In this document: in pieces, positions 43,201-55,365 of the stretch
Layout of the letters: every line of letters starts with the position of its first letter
Position numbering within the stretch: the first letter of the stretch is position 1
Source of the DNA: Brachionus manjavacas
Lineage: Eukaryota > Rotifera > Eurotatoria > Ploima > Brachionidae
Length of the DNA: 64,000 nt
Reading direction: 5' to 3'
Assembly (NCBI GenBank): GCA_019054805.1
Contig: JAHQIY010000013.1
Coordinates: 62,001-126,000, forward strand
Position numbers and translations under genes: made by a program
Notes under the pieces: model-generated
What the model was told of the DNA's origin: nothing
Database searches by the model: none
The model's input: only the letters and a program-made list of their open reading frames with translations

Positions 43201-46200
43201 AAATTAATTCAATTTATAAATGAAATTTTGTTGAGCAAATAGGTGCTAAAATTAGTCACTAAAATAAGTCCATTGTTTGTATTTTAATTTTAAAGATTTA
43301 ACAAGCAAATTTGTGAGACAATTTTGTTAATAATTTTGTTAAGAAGAGATCCATTACATTTAATTTTTGTTCAAACAAAAAAAAATAAACTTGATTAATA
43401 AAATAATATTTTTTTAAATCATTTTTTAAAAAAAATTCCACTTGGGCATATTTGGCTTTGGTTTGAATCACAACTAAAAAAACAACTTAAAAAAACACCT
43501 AAAGAAAAACACCTAAAAAAAAAGACTAAAAAAAATTTTTTAACATAGAACAACAGAGTATCGACCTCCAAATACAACATACTAACTTTTTTGCCAAAAA
43601 ATCTATTCGAACAATTCCAGCGTTTGGCCAACGCCTATTTTTTGATTCTGCTCATTCTGCAACTGATCCCAGAAATCTCGTCGCTGAACCCGATAACGAC
43701 CATACTGCCTCTGAGCGGCGTGCTCTCGCTCAAAGCGCTCAAAGACCTAATAGACGACATAGCGCGCCACCGCAACGACAATCTTGTGAATTCGCGTCCG
43801 ACGAGCGTTCTGCGCGGCAAAAGCCTGAAAAAAGAAAAATGGTGCCAAATATCAGTGGGCGACATCATCAAGCTGCACAACGACGACTTTGTGGCCGCCG
43901 ACCTGCTGCTGTTGGCAAGCAGCGAGCCGCACGGCCTGTGCTACATCGAAACGGCCGAGCTGGACGGCGAGACCAACCTGAAAGTGCGCCAGGCTCTGTC
44001 CGACACGTCCAAACAGTTCGAGAGCCTGGCCCATTCCAACGACATGAACTCGATCAACAGCGAAATGGCCAAGCTCGACTTCAGCATCGAATGCGAGGCG
44101 CCCAACGAGCTGCTCAACGAATTCGAGGGCGTGCTGAGGTGGAAGAACGGCGAGGCGAACGCTCTCGACAATGACAACATGCTTTTGCGCGGCTGCCGCC
44201 TCCGGAACACGCGCTGGTCCTACGGCCTCGTCGTTTTCGCCGGCTCCGACACCAAGCTCATGAAAAATGGCGGCAAAACAAAATTCAAACAGACCCACAT
44301 CGACAAGCTGCTCAACTACTTGATCATTGGCATCGTCGTGTTCTTGTTCACGATGTGCGCGATTTGCACGGTGGCGTGCGGCATCTGGGAGTCGTATCGC
44401 GGCTTCCACTTTCAGCTGTATCTTCCGTGGGACTCGTTTGTGAGCAAAGACCGCAGCGTCGGCTCCACGACCATTTCGCTTCTCGTCTTCTTGTCCTATC
44501 TCATCATTTTGAACACAGTGGTGCCCATTTCGCTGTATGTAAGCGTCGAGTTCATTCGCTCGATTCAAAGCCTGTGGATCAACTGGGACATGAAGATGTA
44601 TGACGAGAGGGCGGACGTGGCGGCCAAGGCGCGCACCACCAGCCTCAACGAAGAACTCGGCCAAATCGACTACATATTCTCGGACAAGACCGGCACTCTC
44701 ACCCAGAACATAATGACTTTCAACAAATGCTCCATAAACGCCAAAATCTACGGCTACATCTACGACTCGGACGGCAACGAACTAGAGCCCAACGAGCACA
44801 CAGCCTCTCTTGACTTTTCCGCCAATCCCTACCACGAGTCCACTTTTCGCTTCTACGACCAAAGCCTAGTCGACGCCATCCGATCCAACGACCAGCATTG
44901 CCACCGCTTCTTCACTCTATTGTGCATTTGTCACACGGTCATGGCCAAGGAAAAAAACGGCACTCTCAGCTACCAGGCGCAGTCGCCCGACGAAGGCGCT
45001 CTCGTCTCCGCCGCCAGAAACTTCGGCTTTGTGTTCAAAAGCCGCACGCCAAAGACCATCACTGTCAACATTGCCGGACACGACAACACCTACCAGGTGC
45101 TCAACATCCTCGACTTCAACAATGAGCGCAAGCGCATGTCCGTCATTTGCCGCATCGACAACAAAATAGTCTTGTTCTGCAAAGGCGCCGACACGGTCAT
45201 TAGAGAAAGACTGGCACCGCACTCGCTCCGCTTGTTCGAGTCCAGCGAAGAGCATTTGAATCGATTTGCGGAGGACGCGCTCAGGACTTTGTGTCTTGCG
45301 TGGAAGGAGATCGACGAGCACGAGTACAACAAGTGGGCCCAGGAGTACCATGTGGCCAGCATTGCTTTGGAGAACAGAGGCGACAAGGTCAGCCAGGTGT
45401 ACGAGAAGATAGAGACAAATTTGTTGTACATTGGCGCCACTGCCATCGAGGACAAGCTGCAGGAAGGCGTTGCCGAGTGCATTGCCAAGCTTGCCAAAGC
45501 TAACATCAAAATTTGGGTGCTGACGGGCGACAAACTGGAGACGGCCATAAATATCGGCTACTCGTGCCAACTGCTCACCAATGACATGGACGTGTTCACC
45601 ATTGAGGCTGGCAATGATCACGATTTGAAAAAAGAGCTGCTGGACAAGCGGCGCATTGTGCACGAGGCGCTGCGTCGACGCCACCAAGCACATCGCTTCG
45701 ATCAGCCCTCTTGCACGAGCATGCTGCAAAGACCCGGCTCGCCGGCAACACTCGCCACAACACTGGCATCGTCGCCGTTCGCCAATTTGAACAATCACTC
45801 ACAGGCTCGCATACTTGACTCCAAAAGCGACTTGCACTTGCAGCCCATTCAACTCGACTCGAAACTAGAGGACGAGTCGGCTCCCAGCCAATTTGCTCTG
45901 GTCATTAGTGGACAAAGTCTTGTGTATGCTCTGTCGCCTGCTAATGAAAAGGACTTTTTGGACTTGGCGTGCTTGTGCAAAGCGGTCATTTGTTGCCGGG
46001 TCACGCCTGGTCAGAAAAAGGCTGTCGTTGATTTGGTCAAGACTCATAGGAAAGCGATCACTTTGGCAGTGGGAGATGGTGCCAATGATGTATCTATGAT
46101 TAAGTGTAAGATTTTTTTTTTTCTCTTAAAAATTGCTTTGCCAAGATAGAAAAAAAAAAAAAAAACTGGTGAGAATTTTTGCCATACAACAAAAAAATTA

Positions 46201-49200
46201 AGATTTTGTGTAATTAGTTTGAATTGATGAGTCTATAATCGCTGGTCATCTATGACTTTAGATCCTAATTGATAGATCCTAAGCCTAAAAGACTTTTTTA
46301 TAGCATTAAAAGAAAAAAAAAGTTTTTTTTTTTCAGGTTATTCTAATATTTTTTAGATTGTATATTTTTATCTTTTTAATAAAACAGTTTAAAAATTGCA
46401 CAATTTTGGGAAAAAATAAGTCTAATATGAAAAAAATTGGACTAACTTTGTTGAAGGGTTTTTATTTTTTTGTTGACTTTTAATAGTGGAAAAAATTCTA
46501 AAAAACTTCGCAGGTCTCCTAGTGTTAAGGTATTTGTTTGAAAAATTTATTTAATTATTTTTTCAAAAATTATTTTTACACTTCGAATAAAAAGAATTTT
46601 TCAAAGGGACGATATCACAAAATTTGAATAAAATACCTTAAATATTTAATTTTTCCCCAATTATTAAGATAGTAGTAGTAGTAGTAGGAGTAAAAATAAC
46701 TGCGACTCGAACAAGAAGAGCCATAAGGCTGTGGCAGTTCTTTGCAATCACACCAGCTTCTCTACCATAAACCATTTACCAAGCCTTGCTTTGAAAGAGT
46801 TTAACGAGTTTGCTTTAGCGACATTTATTGGTAAAGGTTTCCAGTCATTTATAAGCGAGTTTATAATAAAGTTCAAACGTGATGTATCGTATCTATAGAC
46901 ATAAGATTTATTTTAAATCTTTCTTCACATTCAAGATTCTTCAAATTTGGAATCAACTCGTAGCTCTACACTGTCCTTTTTCAGATTTCTTCTTATCTTT
47001 TTTCAAATACGGATTCCAAACACCAATTCCATATTCAATTAGACCTTAAATAAAAGGAGTCAAACTTGGGGAGTAGCAAACTTCCATGCTTTTTTTCATT
47101 TTTGATCTAGTCTGAGAAAAAAAGAGAGTTCTATTGTTTGTTATTTTTTTTTTTTCATATTTATAAATAAATTTTAAAGATCAACTCATAGACCAAAGGC
47201 AAATTTCATTTCAGTATAGGTTTAAAATATTTTATTTTGAATTTTTATTGTAGCGGCACATATTGGAGTCGGAATAAGTGGCCAAGAGGGTCAGCAAGCA
47301 GTATTGGCTAGTGATTTTTCCATCGGTCAATTTAGGTATTTAGAACGACTTTTACTTGTACATGGTAGATGGTCATATTATCGCATGAGCAAATTTTTAA
47401 AATATTTTTTTTACAAAAATTTCGCTTCCACTCTATGTCACTTTTGGTTCGCATTTTTCTGCGGATTCTCAGCTCAAGTAATTGAAATTTATTTTTTGTT
47501 TATTCAAAAATTAAAATTCATTCAATTAAAGACTTTGTTTGATCCATTTTTTGTGTCAACTTACAATGTGTTTTTTTCCTCTTTGCCTGTCATCGCTCTT
47601 GGTGTGTTCGATCAGGACGTCAACGAGGAACTTTCTGTCAAGTATCCAAGTCTGTACTGGCCTGGCCAAGAAGGCTCTTTGTTCAATCGCAAAGAGTTTC
47701 TTTTTAGTGTAATGCACGGTATTGTTAGTTCGTTGGTTCTTTTCTTCATTCCATACGGTACTATGTATCATAGTGTCGATCCAAATGGCAAAGATGCCGG
47801 TGATCTTCAAAGTTTTGGATTTGCTGTGGCAACTATTCTCGTCATTGTGGTCAATTTTCAGGTAAATTTTATTCTTTTTTATATGTGAATCGAATGAGTC
47901 TTTTTTTACCCATGATTTTAATCAAAGATTAAACATCTAATATAGATTCTTCTTTATCCTTCAGAAAATAAATATTAAGTAATTAAATAAAGTGTTTTTT
48001 TATCGTTTTTTTAAAAGTTTTATTAAAATTAGACAATTCCAAAATATTCTTATCTTTATATTTCATTCTTCAACAATAAATAGAGTTTTATTTTCAAATT
48101 TAAATTTTACTTTGGGTTTTTGTATTTCGGGCACAATTACGTTGTCTTATTAGAACAATATTTAAGCATGTTAAAATTTAAAATATAATTACGGCTGTGC
48201 AGTAAATGCAAGAAAAGCATTTGACAAAGTGAACAGAAAAATTCTTTTTGAAAAACTAATCAATAAAGCTCACCGGCAAATCAGCAGTTGTCTTAAAAAA
48301 TACAACTACATATCAATGGCCTTGGTAATGAACAGATAAAAAATCAGCTCATTATTCTGAACAATCATAGGAGTTAAAAAAGTGGTCCTCTGTCGCCTAA
48401 GCTTTTCTCAATATATGTCGAAGACCTTATTAAAGAAATTGAATCCAAAAAACTGGGTACAAAAATACTTTCTAGATCAACTCGGTTCTTGGATTGATGA
48501 AATCATAGAATCTAAGAACAATTGAAAAAGATGAAAAAAAAATACTGTATTTGGCGTTCGCATGAATTCAGCCTAAGCCATAAAAATATACAAATTAATA
48601 CGAACTTGAGTTTTATTCTTTAAAAAAGCTCGAATTAAACCGAGTGTACTCAGTATGTTGAATAAGTAGAATAAAACAAAATATAGCTTTTAAATCTACA
48701 TATAATATATTATTTAGAAAATTCTAATATACATAGAAAATTCTAATAATATATTATTTAAAACATTTTTTTTCGAACTTTAATTGTATCAAAAAATAAT
48801 AAATGTCGGACTCGGGTTAGGACAATTTTCCTTACATTCTAAAAATTAGAACAGAATTCTTTATTTTAAGCAATAAACTAATGTAAATTTAAATACGGCA
48901 TTATAAATATTAGGAAAAAATTATAACAAAAATGGCAAGCTTAATAAATTTATAGAATTGGTCCGGTAAATTGTTACAGATGATACATTGAATTTATCTC
49001 TTAAATCCACTCTCTTCAATTAATCTGCAATGCAATTTTCTTATTTTTTAATTTGAATCTACATTTTAGAATTTTTGCATCAATTGGATTTAGTTGATAA
49101 ATTAAATAAAATTAACAGAATCAATTAGTTTAGTTTCTTAGAATAAAAATTACCAAGCTTTTTAAATTTATTTTCGGTATTTTTGTTTCTTAAATTCAGA

Positions 49201-50910
49201 ATTCCCTCGGATATTGTTGATTTTGACCCTAACTGTATCCCTCTCTCTGATTTTGATATACTCATAATCCTTATCAAGGACTTAGACAATGAGTCCGAAT
49301 TAATTAGCTCAAAACGGATGAAAATTTAAAGAATAAAGATAAGTTCTGTAATCGAAGAGTTTTTCTTGTGATCAGTCAAAAAGATATTTTTAACATACTA
49401 GCAGAACTTTTCAGCATACCCATTATTCATCCCACCATTCTTGCATTATTAAAATACCAAACACCTTAATAAAATACTAATACTTTTAATTCAAAAAGTA
49501 TTGAACCATCTCCAAGCAAGTGCAAAAAATTCGCCAAAAAGCATTCTAAATGTGAATTTTTAGCACAAGACAATAAGTTTTCTTTCCTTTTTAAAGATAG
49601 AGACGAGATTAAAATTTATCTTAAACTCACAATTTAAATATTTTGTATAATTTAAAATGTGTAGTGGTAATTTGTTGATAATTTCAAGAGTCCAATAATT
49701 ATGTGAACAAATCCAAGCTTGGTGGTCTGAAAAAATGAGAGAGTGCATTGATAAAAAATTCAAATTAAATTTTTTTTAAACATTTGTTTAACTTTAATTT
49801 AATATGTTTTTATGTAGACTTGTTTATTTATTTCAAAGATTCAGTCTGCTAAGCAGTTTTTGATTGTTCTAAAAAGGCAGGTATGTTTTTCAGCAAAAAG
49901 TGTGCTAATCAGTAAAGTAAGCTGGGATGAAAAACGGTTAACTTTTTGATAGAATGGTGGTCAAGTAGACCCATTAGAATAGTGACAAAATGGACAAAGG
50001 CAGGGGAAAAAATGAGATTTTTAATTTATTATTTGAATCTAAATACTTCTTATTTATTAGGCTCATTTATTTTTATATAGGAATATTAATGGTTTTTAAA
50101 ATTTTATCTTTTTTTTCTAGTGCGGGCTAGACACGCTTTATTGGACTGGTTTTAATCATTTTTGTATATGGGGGACTTTGATTGTGCATTTTATATTCCA
50201 CTTTGCTTTATACAGTGAAATTATTTATCAAATATTCGGACAGGGCTGGTACTACATGGGTACCGCGCAGGCAGTGTGCTCCACAGCGGTATTTTGGTTT
50301 ACAGTACTGATAACTTCAGCAATTCTTCTGCTTCCAATAATAGCGTATCGCTTTGTCCGACTAGACCTAAAACCCACAATGGTCGACAAAGTACGCATTG
50401 TACAAAAATATGGAATCAAGACTCCGAAAACAAAGTCTACCATATTTGCTACAAAACCTCGACATCGAGCCAGCATACGAGCAAGTATTAGATCGCTGAA
50501 GCGTTCTGCGTACGCATTCTCGCACGAAGAAGGCTTTGCTCAATTGATAAAAGAGGGGAAGATGATGCCTGAGCCTTCGGTGAGTAAAATTTTCTCATTT
50601 TTGTAAAGCTTTTCTTTGATCTCAAGAACTCTGTTTGAGTGATTTCTTTAAATGAATTTAACTTTATTTTTAATTGCAGCATGGTCTAGCTGCTATGGCA
50701 CTTTTAACAAAACAACTAATCATAAATCCCACTGAATACATGAGTCGATCAGACACACCGCAAAAAAATAGTCAAACAAGCTTGAATAATTCAGAACAAA
50801 ATAATCAGACACGATCTCAACTATCCACCCCGTCAGCGGCCGGATACTTAGCCGCTAATACCCACATTATAAGAAACAAGAACCAAAATTACTTAGTCAC
50901 TGAGCTATGA
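40205..50910 (+). CDS. ATP8B: P4-type phospholipid flippase, ATP8B-like
   Basis: It moves phospholipids from the exoplasmic to the cytosolic leaflet of a membrane, normally with a CDC50 subunit. Exons: 40205-40235, 40293-40351, 43549-46105, 47254-47477, 47532-47861, 50121-50579 and 50680-50910. Phases match throughout; 3,891 nt gives 1,296 aa. The junctions rebuild conserved text, for example KANDPEYNAKFKYA joined to NNRVSTSKYNILTFLP, and MIK joined to SAHIGVGISGQEG. The actuator motif DGETN is present, the phosphorylated Asp is D409 in DKTGT, followed by LTGDKLETA and GDGANDVSMIK. A run of membrane helices follows in exons 4-6. The NLFEQFQRLANAYFL block is closest to ATP8B2-type proteins from memory. 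Exon 3 (2.6 kb) is GC-rich and unbroken; the three big introns (3.2, 1.1, 2.3 kb) carry LINE debris. The cytosolic tail is basic, then Asn/Ser/Thr-rich. An alternative last exon may lie at 51413. Confidence 0.93.
41660..42835 (+). mobile_element. LINE-A copy, plus strand, in flippase intron 2
   Basis: Fragments in different frames give TNWIRSFLDTRTFKVNV and GVPQSSVISPLLF near 41811-41950, KEIKFLGIKFDSKLNF near 42203-42250, and an open stretch 42319-42654 that includes LVGSILDYSFPCLNSF. The element ends in a TAAA-type tail near 42810-42835. It is the longest LINE-A copy in the window and is decayed by frameshifts. At its left edge (41646-41658) lies an inverted LINE-A 3'-end motif, CTGTGCCGAGCTT. 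Confidence 0.8.
42893..43210 (-). mobile_element. LINE-A copy, minus strand, tail-to-tail with the previous one
   Basis: The 3'-end motif CTGTACCGAGCTA (42893-42905) starts the element in inverted orientation. Bases about 43000-43085 are the reverse complement of 42695-42780, and 43085-43200 the reverse complement of about 42100-42220. An internal stretch is deleted relative to the plus-strand copy. Confidence 0.8.
46670..47110 (-). mobile_element. LINE relic in flippase intron 3
   Basis: Read on the minus strand, about 47035-47005 gives LEYGIGVWNPY, and about 46855-46765 gives VINDWKPLPINVAKANSLNS followed by FKARLGKWF, the terminal blocks of a CR1/Jockey-like pol. A trinucleotide microsatellite (AGT repeats, 46673-46689) sits at the element's 3' end. 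Confidence 0.7.
48190..48490 (+). mobile_element. LINE relic of a different family in flippase intron 5
   Basis: Frames give NARKAFDKVNRKILFEKLI near 48210-48265 and GVKKGGPLSPKLFSIYVEDL near 48370-48430, two reverse-transcriptase blocks in correct order with a gap between. The GGPLSPKLFSIYVEDL signature differs from LINE-A and LINE-B, so it is a third family. Confidence 0.7.
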
Positions 50911-51412
50911 GTCTAAAGTGAGGTTTAAGAAAATAGATAACTAACAAATAGAAATTAGTAGACTAACATTTGGATCATTTTTTTTTGAAAGTAAAAATGC
51001 AGCCAAAAGCTCCGAATATGGGTAGAGTTTTTGAGTTGCTCTCTTACCTATTAAGCTGAATACTTAATCATTAGCTCTGCAAACCTTGTGAAATTCATTT
51101 CAAATTGAATAAAAAATTGTTTTTTTTAAATTAAATCTTAGGATAAAAAATCATTCCGCAGGTTGTTTAACCAAAAAGTCAAAAAATTAACAAAATTAAT
51201 TTTTTTCATTGATTTGATTGATTTAAAAAAGAAATTATATTTGAATACAATGAAAAAAAAATTAAATTTTTTATTAATTTGTACTGAATTCCACTATGTA
51301 TCTCTGCACGATCCGCTCACAATTAACCCTTCCTCGATCGTCACTTCTTTAACAGCTTCTAATTGCTTCAAAAAATATAAAAGATATTTTTTTAATAATT
51401 TTGTTTTTTTAG

Positions 51413-51518
51413 GAAAATAGAAATAATCTAACGCGGCTCAAACATACTCAGCTGAATAAGTCGCGGAAGGAGCTACTTGAGAACGAATTGGCCGACAGCC
51501 TTGACTCAAAGTCAAATT
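51413..51518 (+). CDS. Candidate coding exon, possible alternative flippase C-terminus
   Basis: After a good acceptor (TTTTTTTAG at 51412) comes a phase-0 frame reading NNLTRLKHTQLNKSRKELL, followed by Glu- and Ser-rich sequence, and ending at a GTAAAT donor at 51519. It is charged, helical and free of low complexity, unlike the surrounding DNA. Flippase exon 6 also ends in phase 0, so direct splicing that skips exon 7 would keep frame. It could equally be part of a separate short gene. Transcript data would be needed to place it. Confidence 0.4.
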
Positions 51519-51539
51519 GTAAATTGACAAAAATGGTTT

Positions 51540-53294
51540 ATAAAAAAAATTTTTACTAATTCGACAAATTTGATTTATTTATGAGAAGTGAGACTAAATT
51601 TTGTTATTTGTTAAAATTTGATTCAGACACCCAGTCTGTAGTTTTATTTTTATTTTTTGATTAATTTATTTAATATTTTTTTTTCTTCCATTATTTTATT
51701 TTTTGGGCTCTTTTAAATTATTTTTATAAGCGTGGCAGTTTTACTTTTATTCTTTATTTTTATTTTATGTTTATGTAATCATCACTAAAAACTATTTTCT
51801 TAATTTTTATTTTATTAATCTTTTGTTTTTTATTTTCAATATTTGATTTAAAATAAATATTTGTTATATTTTGCATCTGAAGTTTTTTATTCAATTAAAG
51901 ACGCCATTTTGAAGTTAAGGATCAATTTTAGATGCTGAAAACGATCAAATTAATTTTTAAATGTTAAATAAATTTTAATCATTTAGAATAATAAGTTCAG
52001 AGGCGCATTTTTGTTAAATCTATAAGTAAACTATGCATAAGTCTGCAAAAATAACTTACTTAAAATTGTATCATTTAGATGGTGTGCAATCTGTATTTTG
52101 ATATTGCAGAATTTACCTTTAGATTTAACAAAGTATGCTAAATTCAAAAATTTACCTGTGCTCTTATTATTCTGAAATTGCATTAGCAGGCTAAATATTA
52201 TCAAATTATTGTCTGGCAAAAATTGGAAACTAAAAACTTATATTCTTTCTAGCTTATGGAAAAATATGTTTCTATTGCTCTAAAAAAATAAATTTTCTTG
52301 ATAATCAGACTTGTGACTGAAAATACAAGAGATTTAAAGGTTCATTTTTTATGCTAAATTTTCATCGTTTTTCAGCTAGTCTTTTATTTCAAGGCACTGA
52401 TTAACACTTAACTAACTCAATTGATTATAAAGATAAATTAATTAATAGATATTTGATTAATAACTTTTATAGAATAAAAAATGACAAAGCATTCCTTTAC
52501 ATTTAAATTGTATTTTTATTAAAGACTTTTAATTTTCCTTTTTAAAGTGTAGAGAATTTTCAAATTTTGGAAAAAATATAAAAAAGATTAAACTATAAAA
52601 AAGAAAAATTTTAAAACAAGAATGTTTTTTATCATCAAAAGGTTTGTATTTTAGCATTAAAAATTTTAGTTTTAAAAATTAAAAAATAAAATTCCCTTTA
52701 ATAATTAAAATTAAAATCCAAAAATAAAATATCTATTCTTCAATTTTGCTTTTCTTTGATGAATCATCAATTTTAAACCAATTCTTTCCAGTAATCTTAA
52801 TTTGAATGTAAAACCGATGAGGATTCTAACAATTCATCATTTTGCGTCAGTTATCATCGTTTTTTTTCGGGGGAAAGACCAAAGAATTATCGATAATTTG
52901 ATTGAAAAAAATCAAAAAATGTTTAATTATAATGAACATCAATGTTATAACCTCAATTAGTCTTTAAAACAAGGCAATAAATATTTTTGTAAAGTCATTC
53001 TCAGATTTTTAATTTTTGTAATAATAATTTAATTTTGCTTTAAAAATTATTTTATTTTAGGTCCCTAGTTAGAGTTTAAAAAATAAATTTTTTTTGTAAC
53101 ATCACATGTTGATACATCTCATAGCTTTAAGAGTGAATCGGAAAGACCATAAAAAGTCTTGTAAGCGCCGGTTGTATACAACTTAGCTAAAATAGAATAA
53201 ATATAAAAATTTAAAAAATTTATTTGAAATTTTAAACTAATTTTTCTAAATATTCAAAAGACGATTTTTTTTTTATTTTCGCTTGTTGTATCTT
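51540..53294. other. AT-rich intergenic stretch, no gene seen
   Basis: Only T- and A-rich runs were found between the flippase and the convergent minus-strand gene cluster. A short tail exon could begin at 51618 after GATTCAG, but support is weak. Confidence 0.4.
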
Positions 53295-54414
53295 TTAATA
53301 GCCAGATTTGAAATATGGATGTCCGATTGATATTCTAGTAGCTTGTTTTAAAATTTCAAATATTTGCTAAATGAACCTGTCAAATTTTTATCATACCTTT
53401 TGTTTTGTTGTTTTCTGGTTCTCGCTTGTCCTTGCTCCAGTACTCGAATCCTTGTTTGGCTCGATCATGAAACTGATTTGAGTAGGCACTTAGATTTGAT
53501 GTTCGGTTGCGTACTCGCTCATTTCCAGGAAAATTAAGATCATTCAACGACTGAGTGGTGAGACCTACTAAATCGGCATTTTGGTCATTTGCTCTGGGTG
53601 GATAGCCATAAATTTTGGGCGGAAATCTCGCGCTATCATTTATTCTCACTGTACCTAGATTTTTTATTCTAAAATAAAATAGCTATTTTAAAAAATTTAT
53701 TCTTCTAAACCATCGATGAAAAGCAAATTCGAGTTTCCATAATTGTTTGTTTGCTTTTATAAAGTTTTAAAAATAAATTCAATAAGTCAAAATCGACTAA
53801 ACAATACTTTGATATGTCTCCAACTTGAGCCTATTCGACCCTGTCTCAAACTGCAAAAGAAGAGCATTTTTTTAAGAGATAAAAATTATGAACTCAAATG
53901 TAAATTACACAGGTGGTCCTAGAGGATTTTGAGCAGCTGATCGATTTACTAGAAGTCTTGTGTTTGATGTTTTCATTCTTTCAGTGCTACTGGTCGGATC
54001 CGAAACCACCAAATCTAGCATTCTTTTTAGATTCAAATTTGTTTGTTCCAATTCTTTTATTCTTTCATTAGCGTTCCTTGCGCTCACTATCTCGTGAACG
54101 CTTAGCTTATTGAAAAAAGAAAATATTTTTTTTGGTAAAATTTAGCAAATTTTTTTTACTTTATCTGTTGATTTTGAGACAGGATTGGCGAAGTCATACA
54201 TACTTCCGTCAAAGGAATTTGTATTTTTAAATATGTAACTCGAGTTTGGGTCCTGTAGACCACTCGGGTTGCCTACAAGCTTTAAATAAGCAGATCTTAA
54301 TTCAATAATGGTAAGCTTTTTGGAAATGAGAGAGGATCGAAGCGCTCACTTGACTCTAGGTGGCATGTAGGACTTGGGAGCGACAAGCTCATTTGGCAAC
54401 GCTTGCGAGAGCAT
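53295..54414 (-). CDS. Unrecognised 247-aa protein, 6 exons
   Basis: Exons: 54414-54350, 54295-54160, 54105-53911, 53850-53808, 53654-53397 and 53341-53295. Phases match and the sum is 744 nt. Four introns are 54-60 nt; the fourth is 153 nt and its borders are the least certain, since an alternative donor at CTCAA and acceptor TTTTAG could swap a few residues. The protein starts MLSQALPNELVAPKSYMPPR, has a short helical segment near residues 70-95 (RIKELEQTNLNLKRML), is otherwise Asn/Ser/Pro-rich, and ends GHPYFKSGY. No signal peptide or membrane helix is visible. Short tyrosine- and proline-containing motifs would fit a structural ciliary or sperm protein, but that is only an impression. It precedes LRRC61 and SUFU on the same strand. 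Confidence 0.6.
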
Positions 54415-55365
54415 TTTATTTCTATTGAGCAAATTTAATCTCTTTAAAATAAATAATTGTTTTTTTCTGTTCAGGTTTTTAAATAAAATAAAATGTGCCC
54501 AAAACTATTTTATAATTTTAAAAATCAACAGAAAATCTATCATCAAAAAATATTAATTTATTTTGCCACAAACACTTGTGACAGATTATGGATGGAATCA
54601 AACAAAGTAGAGAAAAAGCGACCGGGATACGCTTTAAATAATTTCTTTAAATAATCTTAGTTACAACAAATTTGTTTGTGTTAAAAAGTTACTTTTCACA
54701 GAAGTAATTTTAATTTGATTGAAATGTATTAAAACCAGGAGGAGTAGTCTAGTAACTGTTTTAATGCTAAAATGTTATAAGGAATATATGTTTGCATTTG
54801 AAAATTTTTGTAAGACACATAAACCCCGAAAAAGCATCAAACTCTAATTAAAAAAACTGTTGCTATTAACTCTGAAGAATCGAGTCTAAATAATTAAATT
54901 GTTTAATTTGAATTTGAATTTGAATTATTTTTAAATAATTTTAAATTTGAGAGCAATTTAAATGAGCTTAGATGATGAATAAAGGTAAATTTACATTCTA
55001 TTGAAGGAGAATTTTTGTTGCCAAAGCTTGAATTTTGCAAAAGAAATCGATTAAATTTTTAATAAACGTCCTCTGCATTACTTTTCTTAGCTAATTATTC
55101 GTTGAAGTCTAATTAATTTTTAAAAGGCTTAAGTAATTTTTCAAAAATAATCAAAAATGAACTAAAGTCTATTTTTACATTTCAACGAGGCATTATTTTT
55201 TCAAGAGAGATGTCAAGGATTCTTAACATCTATTTTTTAGTAAAAAACTTTTTTTGCTCAAAATTTTTTAAATTATAATCATTTAAATAAAACTAAAATC
55301 GAAACTTAATCACTTTATTTCAATTTAAAATCAAATATTTTATTTTTTATACAACTCTTTGATTT
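54415..55365. other. AT-rich intergenic stretch
   Basis: No gene recognised between the LRRC61 stop and the start of the downstream minus-strand gene. It presumably carries the 3' UTR of LRRC61 and the promoter of that gene. Confidence 0.4.

Noticed and set aside
43635-46099. Long alternate-frame ORFs over flippase exon 3
   Set aside because: Same reason: shadows of a GC-rich real exon.
49200-49330. Open stretch reading VDFDPNCIPLSDFD in flippase intron 5
   Set aside because: Could be LINE linker sequence or an exon, but no flanking motif supports either.
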